The notes: a model not told the origin generated them from the letters alone. A stretch of DNA of 64,000 nucleotides from Bacteroidales bacterium (GCA_017935505.1 JAGBHM010000026.1:124001-188000), one strand, 5' to 3'. Positions 1-8,455 are shown, numbered from the stretch's first letter. Made by a program: numbers and translations.

Positions 1-636
1 AAGGAGCTCTCCAGACTGGATGAGTTCTATAACCGTGGAGTAAGATATCTTACACTTAGCCATAACTCTGCAAACTGTATCTGCGACGCTTCTATGGATA
101 AGGAGCCTGAAAGGTATGGAGGATTGTCTGATTTCGGATACAAGGTCATAAAGAGGATGAACAGATTGGGCATGATCATAGATGTTTCACATGCCTCTTC
201 TTCAACTCTTGCAGATGTGTTGGAGTGCAGCAAGGCACCGGTTGTGGCAACCCATTCCGGAGCCTGGGAGATGAAGAACCACAAGAGGAACCTTACAGAT
301 GATGAGATGAGGGCTATTGCAGCCAAAGGCGGTGTGATCCAGTGCGCTACCGGACGTTTCTTCCTTTCGCATCTTCCAAAGAAGGATGTGACAGTAAAAC
401 ATCTGGTTGACCATATCGACCATATGAAGAAGATTGTTGGCCCCGACCATATAGGTCTCGGTACCGATTTTGACGGTGGCGGTGGAGTTGTGGGACTGGA
501 GGATTGTTCAAAGATGAAGGCTATCACCGTTGAAATGCTCAAAAGAGGTTATACTCCCGAGGAGTTGGGCAAGTTCTGGGGTGGAAATTTCCTGAGAGTA
601 TGGGAGGAGATAATTAATGTTTCAAAGAAGATGTAA
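1..636 (+). CDS. Membrane dipeptidase, peptidase family M19 (5'-truncated)
   Basis: The reading frame is open from the first base, so the true start lies outside the window; about 211 C-terminal residues are present. The family hydrolyses dipeptides, often with a D-residue at the second position, using a two-zinc site in a TIM barrel. Visible signatures are the IDVSHAS segment, the THSGAWEM segment carrying a metal-ligand histidine, and the GLGTDFDGG segment near the C-terminus that carries the conserved aspartate. In Bacteroidota such enzymes are often exported, but the N-terminus is not visible here. A strong terminator follows at 717-744. The gene is unrelated to its downstream neighbour, the ribosomal gene rplP, which is an unusual pairing. 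A role in peptide or muropeptide turnover is an inference. Confidence 0.93.
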   Translation, partial: KELSRLDEFYNRGVRYLTLSHNSANCICDASMDKEPERYGGLSDFGYKVIKRMNRLGMIIDVSHASSSTLADVLECSKAPVVATHSGAWEMKNHKRNLTDDEMRAIAAKGGVIQCATGRFFLSHLPKKDVTVKHLVDHIDHMKKIVGPDHIGLGTDFDGGGGVVGLEDCSKMKAITVEMLKRGYTPEELGKFWGGNFLRVWEEIINVSKKM

Positions 637-716
637 TGCGAGACTTTTTTGTTGTGGTACAATTTTGTCGCAAATTGCACTTTTGAAAAAGTTTTGATTC
701 TCGTAAGTTAATGAAA

Positions 717-744
717 ATGGCAGCGTTGGCTGTCATTTTTTTTT
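717..744 (+). terminator. Rho-independent terminator after the M19 dipeptidase gene
   Basis: An 8-bp stem (ATGGCAGC paired with GCTGTCAT, one G-U pair) has a 4-base loop and runs into nine T residues. It ends the dipeptidase transcript before the ribosomal promoter at 776. Confidence 0.85.
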
Positions 745-775
745 GTCGAAAATTGAATAAAAAATGTAAAAAATA

Positions 776-805
776 TTTGTTTCTTAAATATTTTGTGTAT
801 CTTTG
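776..805 (+). promoter_or_regulatory. Bacteroidota-type promoter for the rplP ribosomal operon
   Basis: TTTG at 776-779 and TATCTTTG at 798-805 are separated by 18 bases. This fits the TTTG / TAnnTTTG pattern of the Bacteroidota primary sigma factor, with the spacer about one base short of the usual 19-21. Transcription should begin near 810-813. It is the only good match upstream of rplP. Confidence 0.75.
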
Positions 806-809
806 CAAC

Positions 810-846
810 CCCATAAATATGGCTCCGTTACAGCTATGTGTCTGGG
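810..846 (+). promoter_or_regulatory. Structured 5' leader hairpin of the rplP operon
   Basis: The predicted transcript begins with a two-part hairpin. An outer CCCA (810-813) pairs with TGGG (843-846), a 3x3 internal loop follows, then an inner 8-bp helix ATATGGCT (817-824) pairs with AGCTATGT (832-839) with two G-U pairs, closed by a 7-base loop. It sits at the start of the RNA about 50 bases before rplP. Autogenous ribosomal-protein control is a plausible role, inferred from position and fold only. I do not recognise it as a named motif. Confidence 0.5.
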
Positions 847-898
847 AATCAATAAATTAAAGAGTTACAATAATTTTTATTGTCAAATTTAGAAAGTA

Positions 899-1318
899 AT
901 GTTACAACCAAAGAAAACCAAGTTTAGAAGACAGCAGAAGGGCCGCATGAAAGGTGTTGCCCACAGGGGTGCTCAATTGGCATTCGGCTCATTTGGTATT
1001 AAGACACTTGAGTCTTGCTGGCTAACAGGTCAACAGATTGAGGCTGCACGTCAGGCCGTAGTTCGTTATATGAAACGTGAGGGTAAAATTTGGATCAGAA
1101 TATTCCCTGATAAACCTTATACCAAGAAACCAGCTGAGGTACGTATGGGTAAAGGTAAAGGTGCTCCAGAGGGATTCGTTGCTCCAGTTACTCCAGGTAG
1201 AATGCTTATAGAGCTTGAGGGTGTTCCTATGGAGATTGCAAAAGAGGCTCTCCGTCTTGGTGCACAGAAGTTGCCTGTAACTACCAAGTTTGTAGTTCGT
1301 AGAGATTATGTTGAATAA
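899..1318 (+). CDS. rplP: 50S ribosomal protein L16
   Basis: A 139-residue protein matching L16 along its full length. Family segments include the N-terminal lysine/arginine-rich [10 protein letters not shown], the central [21 protein letters not shown] and [12 protein letters not shown]16 binds 23S rRNA near the A site and central protuberance. It is the first gene of the transcription unit here, whereas it normally follows rpsC inside the S10 operon. It is preceded by a promoter and a leader hairpin, and rpmC follows after 18 bases. High expression is expected: arginine is often CGT, as in the other ribosomal genes. Confidence 0.98.
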   Translation: MLQPKKTKFRRQQKGRMKGVAHRGAQLAFGSFGIKTLESCWLTGQQIEAARQAVVRYMKREGKIWIRIFPDKPYTKKPAEVRMGKGKGAPEGFVAPVTPGRMLIELEGVPMEIAKEALRLGAQKLPVTTKFVVRRDYVE

Positions 1319-1336
1319 TTAATGGGGAATTGAAAG

Positions 1337-1534
1337 ATGAAAATGTCAGAAATACGCGAGCTGCCTGCAAAAGATTTGCGTGAGCGCTTGGAGTCAGAAG
1401 TTGCTGCTCTTAACCAGTTGAAGATGAATCATGCGATTTCTCCATTAGAGGATTCTTCAAAAATCAGAAAAGCAAGAAAAAATATTGCAAGAATGCTCAC
1501 CGTGTTGAGCCAAATTGAAAACCAGAACAAATAA
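1337..1534 (+). CDS. rpmC: 50S ribosomal protein L29
   Basis: A 65-residue helical protein at the polypeptide exit tunnel. The N-terminus matches the L29 pattern MKxSEIRELxxKDLxERL. The C-terminal part with RKARKNIARMLTVL is the usual conserved RxxIARxxT helix. The first ATG gives MKM; the ATG two codons later is equally possible. It lies between rplP and rpsQ as in other bacteria. Confidence 0.97.
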   Translation: MKMSEIRELPAKDLRERLESEVAALNQLKMNHAISPLEDSSKIRKARKNIARMLTVLSQIENQNK

Positions 1535-1544
1535 GTCGTAGTTC

Positions 1545-1799
1545 ATGGAAAGAAGACTTCGTAAAGAAAGAATAGGTGTAGTGGTTAGCAACAAAATGGA
1601 CAGAACAGTTGTAGTTGCTGTAAAAACTAAAGAGAAACACCCTATTTACGGAAAGTTCGTAAATAAAACCACTAAATTTGTTGCTCACGATGAGAAGAAT
1701 GAATGCAATGAGGGTGATACTGTAAGAATTATGGAGACCCGTCCGTTGAGCAAAACAAAACGTTGGAGACTAGTAGAAATCGTAGAAAAAGTTAAATAA
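1545..1799 (+). CDS. rpsQ: 30S ribosomal protein S17
   Basis: An 84-residue OB-fold protein binding the 5' domain of 16S rRNA. Signatures are [16 protein letters not shown] near the N-terminus, HPIYGKFV, and the C-terminal [14 protein letters not shown] motif. Length and order (L29-S17-L14) are standard. The stop lies only 2 bases from the rplN start, which suggests coupled translation. Confidence 0.98.
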   Translation: MERRLRKERIGVVVSNKMDRTVVVAVKTKEKHPIYGKFVNKTTKFVAHDEKNECNEGDTVRIMETRPLSKTKRWRLVEIVEKVK

Positions 1800-1801
1800 C
1801 A

Positions 1802-2167
1802 ATGATACAACAGGAATCAAGATTATTGGTAGCAGATAACAGCGGTGCAAAGGAAGTTCTTTGTATTCGTGTGTTAGGTGGTACACGCCGTCGCTATGCA
1901 AGTGTTGGTGACAAGATTGTTGTTGCCGTTAAAAGTGCAATCCCTGGCGGTGATGCTAAAAAAGGCTCTGTTTCTAAAGCAGTAGTAGTTCGTACTAAAA
2001 AAGAGATTCGTCGTGCAGACGGTTCTTATATCAGATTTGATGAAAACGCCTGTGTATTGTTGAATAACCAGGGCGAGGTTCGCGGAACACGTATTTTTGG
2101 CCCAGTTGCCAGAGAGTTGCGCGACAACTATATGAAAATTGTTTCTTTAGCACCGGAGGTACTATAA
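1802..2167 (+). CDS. rplN: 50S ribosomal protein L14
   Basis: A 121-residue protein at the subunit interface, one of the most conserved ribosomal proteins. It starts [17 protein letters not shown], and shows [15 protein letters not shown], the [14 protein letters not shown] segment and the closing FGPVARELR, all typical of L14. First gene of the spc group, transcribed with the L16-L29-S17 genes. Confidence 0.99.
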   Translation: MIQQESRLLVADNSGAKEVLCIRVLGGTRRRYASVGDKIVVAVKSAIPGGDAKKGSVSKAVVVRTKKEIRRADGSYIRFDENACVLLNNQGEVRGTRIFGPVARELRDNYMKIVSLAPEVL

Positions 2168-2180
2168 TAATATAAGTATT

Positions 2181-2504
2181 ATGAATAAGAAATTACATAT
2201 TAAAAAAGGTGATATGGTTTTTGTAAACGCCGGTGACGAGAAGGGTAAGACTGGAAAGGTATTGAGCGTTGATAAAGAGAAAAACCGTGCTATTGTTGAG
2301 GGACTCAACATGGTAAGCAAGCATACCAAACCTAATGCAAAACATCCTCAGGGTGGTATTATCAAGCAAGAGGCTGGTATTCATATTTCAAACCTGCAGG
2401 TAGTAGATCCTGTTAAAGGTGGCGCAACTAAAGTTGGCCGTCGCGTAGGTGAGAATGGCAAATTGGTTCGTTACGCTAAAAAATCAGGAGAGGAGATTAA
2501 ATAA
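2181..2504 (+). CDS. rplX: 50S ribosomal protein L24
   Basis: A 107-residue KOW-domain protein and early assembly initiator of the large subunit. The N-terminal [23 protein letters not shown] is the KOW motif; [18 protein letters not shown] is the usual basic stretch. The TAA stop overlaps the ATG of rplE by one base, so the two genes are probably translationally coupled. Confidence 0.98.
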   Translation: MNKKLHIKKGDMVFVNAGDEKGKTGKVLSVDKEKNRAIVEGLNMVSKHTKPNAKHPQGGIIKQEAGIHISNLQVVDPVKGGATKVGRRVGENGKLVRYAKKSGEEIK

Positions 2505-3109
2505 TGGCAGCAAAAGAGACTAAAAAAGCAGCAGAGATTGTTGCTCCTAAAGTAGAAGGATATGTTCCTACTCTTCAGAAGAAATACAAAGAGGAGATCG
2601 TTGCTAAATTGCAGAAAGATTTCGGATTTAAAACTGTAATGCAGGTTCCAAAACTTGAGAAGATTACTATCAACCAGGGTATGGGCCAGGCAGTTGCTGA
2701 CAAGAAACTTATAGAGGTTGCTCAGCAGGAGCTTACCACTATCACTGGTCAGAAAGCAGTTTTGACTTACTCTAAAAAAGATATCTCAAACTTCAAACTT
2801 CGTAAAGGTATGCCTATCGGTGTTAAAGTTACTTTGCGTGGTGCAAGAATGTATGAGTTCTTGGAGAGACTTATCTGTATCGCATTGCCTCGTATCAGAG
2901 ACTTCAAAGGTATCAACGAGAAACTTGATGGAAGAGGTAACTATACATTGGGTATCAAAGAGCAGATCATTTTCCCTGAAATAGATATCGATAAAATTAC
3001 CAAAGTTCTCGGTATGGAGATTACATTCGTAACAAATACTGAGAGTGACGAGGCTGCTTACGCTTTGCTTCGTGAGTTTGGTTTGCCTTTTAAAAACATT
3101 AAGAAATAA
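2504..3109 (+). CDS. rplE: 50S ribosomal protein L5
   Basis: A 201-residue protein that binds 5S rRNA in the central protuberance. Family segments are [54 protein letters not shown] and EIDIDKI. It carries about 20 extra N-terminal residues ([19 protein letters not shown], Lys/Ala rich) compared with the roughly 180-residue E. coli protein. The ATG overlaps the rplX stop, so this start is secure. Confidence 0.98.
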   Translation: MAAKETKKAAEIVAPKVEGYVPTLQKKYKEEIVAKLQKDFGFKTVMQVPKLEKITINQGMGQAVADKKLIEVAQQELTTITGQKAVLTYSKKDISNFKLRKGMPIGVKVTLRGARMYEFLERLICIALPRIRDFKGINEKLDGRGNYTLGIKEQIIFPEIDIDKITKVLGMEITFVTNTESDEAAYALLREFGLPFKNIKK

Positions 3110-3123
3110 TCAAAGAGTAAGAT

Positions 3124-3393
3124 ATGGCAAAAGAATCAATGAAAGCACGTGAGGTTAAACGTGCAAAACTATGTGCCAAATATGCGGAGAAACGCAAACA
3201 ATTGAAAGAGGCTGGAGATTATGCAGGTCTTGCTAAATTGCCTAAGAACTCAAGCCCAGTACGTCTTCACAACCGTTGTTCTATCACTGGTAGACCAAAA
3301 GGTTATATGCGAATCTTCGGTATCAGCCGTATTCAATTCCGTGAGATGGCAAGTAAAGGCCTTATCCCAGGAGTTCACAAGGCTAGCTGGTAG
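3124..3393 (+). CDS. rpsN: 30S ribosomal protein S14 (long, zinc-free type)
   Basis: An 89-residue S14 of the long form, with only two cysteines (C17 and C53) and no CxxC pairs, so it should not bind zinc. The C-terminal [17 protein letters not shown] and the [15 protein letters not shown] tail identify the family. It is followed by an unusually long 136-base gap before rpsH that contains a structured element. Confidence 0.98.
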   Translation: MAKESMKAREVKRAKLCAKYAEKRKQLKEAGDYAGLAKLPKNSSPVRLHNRCSITGRPKGYMRIFGISRIQFREMASKGLIPGVHKASW

Positions 3394-3455
3394 TAGAGAC
3401 ATAATGAAATAACGGGAGCAATCCCTTATAAATAAAAAAAGTATTAACATTGGAT

Positions 3456-3508
3456 ATCGGGCACTTGCAACAGGTTCCTTCCTATGGATAACGGTTGCGG
3501 GTGTCGAT
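3456..3508 (+). promoter_or_regulatory. Long imperfect RNA hairpin between rpsN and rpsH
   Basis: ATCG (3456-3459) pairs with CGAT (3505-3508). A small internal loop (GG opposite T) follows, then CAC-TT-GCAAC (3462-3471) pairs with GTTGC-GG-GTG (3494-3503), with two G-U pairs. Inside, GTT pairs with AAC and TCC pairs with GGA around an apical TAT, separated by asymmetric loops. The element ends 21 bases before the S8 start. No T-rich tract follows directly, so it is not a simple terminator. It may be a protein-binding control element for rpsH and the genes after it; that is inference. Confidence 0.55.
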
Positions 3509-3529
3509 TCTAAAAAAAACTAATTAAAA

Positions 3530-3925
3530 ATGACTGATCCAATAGCAGACTTTTTGACAAGAATCCGTAATGCATCGCTTGCGGGCCACAAAGTTGTGGA
3601 GATACCTTCGTCAAGAATGAAAATGGAGATTACCCGAGTACTACACGAGAAAGGGTACATCTTGAGTTACAAATTGGTTGAGGGAACACCTTTCAACACA
3701 ATCAAGATTGCGCTTAAATATCATCCTGAGAGCAAGAAAGCTGCAATCAAAAAAATTATTCGTGTAAGTAAACCCGGTCTAAGACAGTACAGAGGCGTTG
3801 CTACTATGCCAAGAGTACTTAATGGATTGGGTATAGCTATTTTATCTACATCAAAAGGTATTATTACCGATAAAGAGGCAAAAACTCTTAACGTTGGTGG
3901 TGAGGTATTGTGCTATGTTTATTAA
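3530..3925 (+). CDS. rpsH: 30S ribosomal protein S8
   Basis: A 131-residue protein that binds helix 21 of 16S rRNA. It begins MTDPIADFLTRIRNA, contains VVEIPSSRMKMEI, the SKPGLRQY segment and the conserved GLGIAILSTSKGIITDKEA block near the C-terminus. In E. coli S8 represses spc-operon translation by binding mRNA that mimics its rRNA site. Here the hairpin at 3456-3508 lies directly upstream and is a natural candidate for the same purpose, though not proven. Confidence 0.98.
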   Translation: MTDPIADFLTRIRNASLAGHKVVEIPSSRMKMEITRVLHEKGYILSYKLVEGTPFNTIKIALKYHPESKKAAIKKIIRVSKPGLRQYRGVATMPRVLNGLGIAILSTSKGIITDKEAKTLNVGGEVLCYVY

Positions 3926-3954
3926 TGTTTTATTAAACTTAAAATTTTAATTAA

Positions 3955-4515
3955 ATGTCAAGAATAGGAAAATTACCTGTAAGCCTTCCACAAGGAGTGA
4001 CTGTCAGTGTTGTTGACGGCAATGTGGTAAAGGTTAAAGGACCTCTAGGTGAGTTGACTCAAAAAGTTGATGCTGACATCAAAGTAACCGTAGAGGGCGG
4101 CGTAGTGAAAGTAGAAAGACCTACAAATCAACCGCGCCATCGTTCATTGCATGGTTTGTACCGTGCACTTATCAACAACATGGTAGTAGGTGTTTCAACC
4201 GGTTATACTATCAAACAGGAGTTGGTGGGTGTTGGTTACCGTGTAGAAGTAAAAGGCCAGATCCTTGAATTCAACCTTGGTTTCTCTCACGACATTCATT
4301 TCATGTTGCCTGCAGAGGTTAAGGGAGAGGCAGAACCTGTTAAGAAAGGTGCTAATCCAATTTTGGTATTGAAGAGCCACGACAAGCAATTGCTTGGTAT
4401 GGTTGCTGCTAAAATTCGCTCATTGCGTAAACCAGAGCCTTACAAAGGTAAAGGTATTAAGTTTGTTGGTGAACAACTTCGTCGTAAAGCTGGTAAGTCG
4501 GCTGGCGCTAAATAA
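3955..4515 (+). CDS. rplF: 50S ribosomal protein L6
   Basis: A 186-residue protein with two similar domains, located near the sarcin-ricin loop. It starts MSRIGKLPVSLPQGV; the C-terminal KPEPYKGKGIKFVGEQLRRKAGKSAGAK matches the L6 signature. Follows rpsH by 29 AT-rich bases and precedes rplR by 14. Confidence 0.98.
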   Translation: MSRIGKLPVSLPQGVTVSVVDGNVVKVKGPLGELTQKVDADIKVTVEGGVVKVERPTNQPRHRSLHGLYRALINNMVVGVSTGYTIKQELVGVGYRVEVKGQILEFNLGFSHDIHFMLPAEVKGEAEPVKKGANPILVLKSHDKQLLGMVAAKIRSLRKPEPYKGKGIKFVGEQLRRKAGKSAGAK

Positions 4516-4529
4516 TTTAAGGATAAGAT

Positions 4530-4892
4530 ATGGCTATAAATAAAATAGAAAGAAGACAGAGAATACGTTATCGTATTCGTAAAGTTGTAAACGGTACTGC
4601 TCAGAAACCAAGAATGAGCGTATTCAGAAGCAACAGTCAGATATATGTTCAGCTTATAGATGACGTTAATGGTGTTACTTTGGCTGCTGCATCTTCATTG
4701 GATAAAGCAATTGTAGAGCAGGCAAAAGGTAAGACAAATATGGAAATAGCTGCAATGGTAGGTAAAGCTGCTGCTGAGCGTGCTATTGCAAAAGGTATTA
4801 CTGAGGTTGCATTTGACCGTGGAGGTTACCTTTATCATGGAAGAGTAAAAAGTTTGGCTGATGCCGCTCGTGAGGGTGGACTTAAATTCTAA
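4530..4892 (+). CDS. rplR: 50S ribosomal protein L18
   Basis: A 120-residue 5S rRNA-binding protein. Family features are the basic N-terminus [47 protein letters not shown] and the C-terminal [24 protein letters not shown]. Normal length and place between L6 and S5. Confidence 0.98.
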   Translation: MAINKIERRQRIRYRIRKVVNGTAQKPRMSVFRSNSQIYVQLIDDVNGVTLAAASSLDKAIVEQAKGKTNMEIAAMVGKAAAERAIAKGITEVAFDRGGYLYHGRVKSLADAAREGGLKF

Positions 4893-4898
4893 GAAACT

Positions 4899-5417
4899 AT
4901 GGCAAATATGAATGTAAAAAAGGTAAAAACTACCGATCTTGAGTTGAAAGACAGACTAGTAGCTGTAAGAAGAGTTACTAAAGTTACAAAAGGTGGTCGT
5001 CACTTCAGTTTTGCAGCAATAGTTGTTGTAGGTGATGAGAATGGTGTTGTTGGCTACGGTTTGGGTAAAGCTAACGAGGTTACTACTGCTATTTCAAAAG
5101 GAATAGAGGATGCAAAGAAGAACTTGGTTAAAGTTCCTCTTCACAAAGAGACAATTCCTCATGAGCAATCTGCAAAATTCGGCGGTGCACAGGTATTCAT
5201 GAAACCAGCTGCTCCCGGTACTGGAGTTAAAGCGGGTGGTGCGATGCGTGCAGTGTTCGAGTCTGTAGGTATTCATGATGTGTTGGCTAAATCTAAAGGA
5301 TCTTCAAATCCACATAACTTGGTAAAAGCAACTGTTGCAGCTCTTGCTGAGATGCGTGATGCTTATACTATTGCTGGTTTGAGAGGTATTCATATGAATA
5401 AAGTATTTAATGGTTAA
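4899..5417 (+). CDS. rpsE: 30S ribosomal protein S5
   Basis: A 172-residue protein important for decoding accuracy. It has the double-stranded RNA-binding-like N-domain ([23 protein letters not shown]) and [13 protein letters not shown], then the C-domain with [34 protein letters not shown]. The last codons overlap the Shine-Dalgarno stretch that serves rpmD. Confidence 0.98.
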   Translation: MANMNVKKVKTTDLELKDRLVAVRRVTKVTKGGRHFSFAAIVVVGDENGVVGYGLGKANEVTTAISKGIEDAKKNLVKVPLHKETIPHEQSAKFGGAQVFMKPAAPGTGVKAGGAMRAVFESVGIHDVLAKSKGSSNPHNLVKATVAALAEMRDAYTIAGLRGIHMNKVFNG

Positions 5418-5422
5418 GGAGG
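5416..5422 (+). promoter_or_regulatory. Full Shine-Dalgarno sequence that sets the rpmD start
   Basis: AAGGAGG at 5416-5422 lies 8 bases before the ATG at 5431. It shows that rpmD starts at 5431 and not at the in-frame ATG at 5410, which precedes the ribosome-binding site and would overlap rpsE. Bacteroidota genes seldom carry such a perfect site; rplO (5618-5622) and infA (8213-8218) have similar ones. Confidence 0.7.
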
Positions 5423-5430
5423 TAGAGATC

Positions 5431-5613
5431 ATGGCAAAAGTTAAAGTTACTCAGGTAAGAAGTAAAAACGGAGCAACAAAAAGACAAATTGCAAACTTGC
5501 AGTCTTTGGGTCTTCGCCGAATTAATCAAACTGTAGAATTGGAATTGACTCCTGTAGCTCAGGGTATGATCGAGAAAGTTCTGCACTTAGTTAAAGTAGA
5601 AGAAATCAACTAA
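5431..5613 (+). CDS. rpmD: 50S ribosomal protein L30
   Basis: A 60-residue protein, MAKVKVTQVRSKNGATKRQ onward, with the L30 core NLQSLGLRRINQTVEL and the C-terminal EKVLHLVKVEEI. An upstream in-frame ATG at 5410 would add seven residues, but the Shine-Dalgarno placement and the normal L30 length favour 5431. L30 is missing in some bacteria but retained here in the standard S5-L30-L15 order. Confidence 0.95.
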   Translation: MAKVKVTQVRSKNGATKRQIANLQSLGLRRINQTVELELTPVAQGMIEKVLHLVKVEEIN

Positions 5614-5631
5614 CGATAGGAGATTTTAATA

Positions 5632-6078
5632 ATGAAATTACATGAATTGAAACCAGCAGCAGGTGCTACAAAAAGAGAGAAAAGAATTGGTCGTGGTGAG
5701 GGTTCAGGTCACGGTGGAACATCAACCCGTGGTATGAACGGTGCAAAATCACGTGCTGGTTACTCTCGTAAAATAGGTTTTGAGGGAGGTCAGATGCCTA
5801 TTCAAAGACGTCTGCCTAAATATGGATTCAACAATCCAAATAGAGTAGAGTACAAAGCAATCAATTTGTCTGTTCTACAAGCTTTGAGCGAGAAAACAGG
5901 CATAAACGCAATTTCTGTTGATACATTGATTGAGCATGGTCTTGTTACCAAAAAAGATTTGGTAAAAGTATTGGGTAACGGTGAGTTGACTGTAAAACTT
6001 GATGTTACTGCACATGCTTTCTCAAAATCTGCAATTGCAAAGATTGAGGCTCTTCAAGGAACTACATCTATTCTATAA
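5632..6078 (+). CDS. rplO: 50S ribosomal protein L15
   Basis: A 148-residue protein, MKLHELKPAAGATKREKRIGRGEGSGHGGTS being a classic glycine-rich L15 N-terminus that threads into 23S rRNA. GFEGGQMPIQRRLPKYGF is the other signature. An AGGAG ribosome-binding site lies 9 bases upstream. It precedes secY by 12 bases, as in most bacteria. Confidence 0.98.
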   Translation: MKLHELKPAAGATKREKRIGRGEGSGHGGTSTRGMNGAKSRAGYSRKIGFEGGQMPIQRRLPKYGFNNPNRVEYKAINLSVLQALSEKTGINAISVDTLIEHGLVTKKDLVKVLGNGELTVKLDVTAHAFSKSAIAKIEALQGTTSIL

Positions 6079-6090
6079 TCCGACAAACTG

Positions 6091-7410
6091 ATGAAAAAAT
6101 TAATTGAAACATTTAAAAATATTTTCAGAATTGAAGAGCTGCGTAAAAGAATAGTTTACACTATCCTTTTGCTGATTGTATACAGATTGGGCTGCTTTGT
6201 AGTAGTTCCAGGTATTGATCCTACTCAGCTTGCAAATCTGGAAGCACAGACTTCGGAAGGTCTTCTCGGCCTGTTGAACATGTTCTCCGGCGGTGCTTTC
6301 GGAAATGCTTCAATTTTTGCATTGGGTGTAATGCCTTACATCTCTGCATCAATTGTTATTCAATTGTTGGGAATGATGATTCCATATTTCCAGAAACTGC
6401 AGCGCGAAGGCGAGAGTGGAAGAAGGAAGATGAATCAGTTGACCCGCTATCTGACAATTGTGATTCTTGCTTTGCAAGGTCCTGCATATTTGACCAATCT
6501 GCATGCACAGTTGCCAGAGTCAGCATTCTTGATTAAAGGTTTTTCATTTAATCTGTTTGCTACAATAGTTCTTATTGGCGGTACCATGTTTATCATGTGG
6601 TTGGGTGAGCGCATTACCGATCGCGGCTTGGGTAATGGTATATCACTGATCATTATGGTTGGTATCATTGCAAGATTGCCTTATGCTTTGGCAGCAGAGG
6701 TTGGAACAAGATTGAGCCAGACAACAGGAAGTATCCTTATGCTTATTGTTGAGCTTATCCTATTGTTCTTCGTATTTGTTGCAACTATTGCATTGGTACA
6801 GGGTGTACGCAAAATTCCTGTACAGTATGCCAAGAGAATCATTGGAAACAAACAGTATGGCGGCGTACGTCAATATATTCCGTTGAAGATAAACGCAGCA
6901 GGTGTGATGCCTATTATCTTTGCGCAGGCTTTGATGTTGTTCCCGCTTATATTTGCCAGCTTTGATGCTACCCGTGGATTAGCCGCCACATTAGGTGACT
7001 ATACTGGCTTTTGGTACAACTTCATATTCGGTCTTTTGGTTGTAGCGTTCACTTACTTCTATACAGCAGTAACTGTAAACCCTACAATGATGGCAGAGGA
7101 TATGAAGAAGAATGGAGGCTTTATCCCAGGCGTAAAACCTGGCAAGAAGACTGCAGAGTACTTGGATTCAATAATGTCGCGTATTACACTACCGGGCTCT
7201 ATCTTCCTCGCTTTGGTAGCAATTATGCCGGCATTTGCAATGAAACTCGGTATTAACAACCAGTTCGCCCAGTTCTATGGCGGTACCAGCTTGTTGATCC
7301 TTGTTGGAGTTGTATTGGATACATTGCAACAGATAGAGAGCTATTTGTTGATGCGCCACTACGACGGTTTGATGAAGACAGGACGTCTCAAAGGCCGTTC
7401 GGGAATGTAA
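6091..7410 (+). CDS. secY: Protein translocase subunit SecY
   Basis: A 439-residue inner-membrane protein, the channel of the SecYEG translocon. About ten hydrophobic segments are visible, starting with RIVYTILLLIVYRLGCFVVVPGI. Family segments are GGAFGNASIFALGVMPYISASIVIQLL (plug and TM2 region), RYLTIVILALQGPAYL, the cytosolic loop RIIGNKQYGGVRQYIPLKINAAGVMPIIFA and the C-terminal IESYLLMRHYDGLMK. Its place inside the spc operon links ribosome production with export capacity. Confidence 0.98.
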   Translation: MKKLIETFKNIFRIEELRKRIVYTILLLIVYRLGCFVVVPGIDPTQLANLEAQTSEGLLGLLNMFSGGAFGNASIFALGVMPYISASIVIQLLGMMIPYFQKLQREGESGRRKMNQLTRYLTIVILALQGPAYLTNLHAQLPESAFLIKGFSFNLFATIVLIGGTMFIMWLGERITDRGLGNGISLIIMVGIIARLPYALAAEVGTRLSQTTGSILMLIVELILLFFVFVATIALVQGVRKIPVQYAKRIIGNKQYGGVRQYIPLKINAAGVMPIIFAQALMLFPLIFASFDATRGLAATLGDYTGFWYNFIFGLLVVAFTYFYTAVTVNPTMMAEDMKKNGGFIPGVKPGKKTAEYLDSIMSRITLPGSIFLALVAIMPAFAMKLGINNQFAQFYGGTSLLILVGVVLDTLQQIESYLLMRHYDGLMKTGRLKGRSGM

Positions 7411-7430
7411 TTTTTTGATAGTTGTTTGAA

Positions 7431-8195
7431 ATGATAAAGTTAAAGACCGAAGAAGAGATTGAAATCCTGAGAGAGAATGCCATATTGGTATCAAAGACTC
7501 TCGGAGAGGTGGGTAAAGCGATAGTTCCAGGTGTAACAACCAAAAAACTTGACCAGATTGCAGAGACCTTCATAAGGGATCATGGTGCAGTACCCGGCTT
7601 TCTTGGTTACGGCGGTTTCCCATATACATTGTGTATCTCTGTAAATGATACAGTAGTCCATGGTTTTCCATCAGATTACTGTCTTAAGGAGGGAGATATT
7701 GTATCGGTAGACTGCGGTACCGTATATAAAGGATTCAATGGAGACTCGGCTTATACATTTGCTGTGGGTGAAATTGATCCGGAAACTGCAAAATTGCTTG
7801 AGGTTACCAAGAAATCGTTGTATCTTGGCGCCCAAAAAGCAGTTGCCGGAAACAGGATAGGTGATATCGGTTTTGCCGTGCAGCATTACTGTGAAGAAAA
7901 CGGATTTTCTGTAGTTAGGGAGTTGGTGGGTCATGGAATCGGCAAACGCCTGCATGAGGCACCGGAAGTCCCTAATTATGGAAGGGCCGGACAAGGTAAG
8001 AAACTTGCGGAGGGCATGGTCATATGCATTGAGCCTATGGTAAATGCTGGAGTCAAGGATATCTATCTTGAAGACAACGGTTGGGATGTAAGAACCGCAG
8101 ATGGCAAGAATTCGGCACATTTCGAATTCATGGTAGCTGTGAAAAAAGGAGTCCCTGAGGTCTTGACAACATTTGAATATATCGAAAATAAGTAA
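7431..8195 (+). CDS. map: Type I methionine aminopeptidase
   Basis: A 254-residue cytosolic enzyme that removes the initiator methionine. Pita-bread fold ligands are visible: [17 protein letters not shown] with two metal-binding aspartates, [12 protein letters not shown] with the ligand histidine, CIEPMV with a ligand glutamate, and AHFEF with the final glutamate. The ATG at 7431 is chosen; an in-frame TTG at 7422 would add three residues without family support. It lies between secY and infA, a common arrangement. Confidence 0.97.
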   Translation: MIKLKTEEEIEILRENAILVSKTLGEVGKAIVPGVTTKKLDQIAETFIRDHGAVPGFLGYGGFPYTLCISVNDTVVHGFPSDYCLKEGDIVSVDCGTVYKGFNGDSAYTFAVGEIDPETAKLLEVTKKSLYLGAQKAVAGNRIGDIGFAVQHYCEENGFSVVRELVGHGIGKRLHEAPEVPNYGRAGQGKKLAEGMVICIEPMVNAGVKDIYLEDNGWDVRTADGKNSAHFEFMVAVKKGVPEVLTTFEYIENK

Positions 8196-8224
8196 TAATT
8201 TTATTAAATTGTAAGGAGATTTTT

Positions 8225-8443
8225 ATGTCAAAGCAAGCTGCTATAGAAAAAGACGGAACTATTATTGAGGCATTGTCCAATGCCATGTTCAGAGTGGAGT
8301 TGGATAACGGTCATGTGTTAACCGCCCATATTTCAGGAAAGATGAGAATGCACTACATCCGAATCTTGCCTGGTGATAAAGTGAGAGTTGAGATGTCTCC
8401 TTATGATTTGACAAAAGGAAGGATTTCTTTCAGATACAAATAA
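8225..8443 (+). CDS. infA: Translation initiation factor IF-1
   Basis: A 72-residue OB-fold protein that binds the ribosomal A site during initiation. [30 protein letters not shown], the central [19 protein letters not shown] and the closing [13 protein letters not shown] match IF-1 closely. An AAGGAG ribosome-binding site lies 6 bases before the start. Confidence 0.98.
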   Translation: MSKQAAIEKDGTIIEALSNAMFRVELDNGHVLTAHISGKMRMHYIRILPGDKVRVEMSPYDLTKGRISFRYK

Positions 8444-8455
8444 AAACTAAATACA

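Noticed and set aside
7422..7430. TTG start that would extend methionine aminopeptidase
   Set aside because: The ATG at 7431 begins exactly where the family sequence begins; the extra codons have no support.
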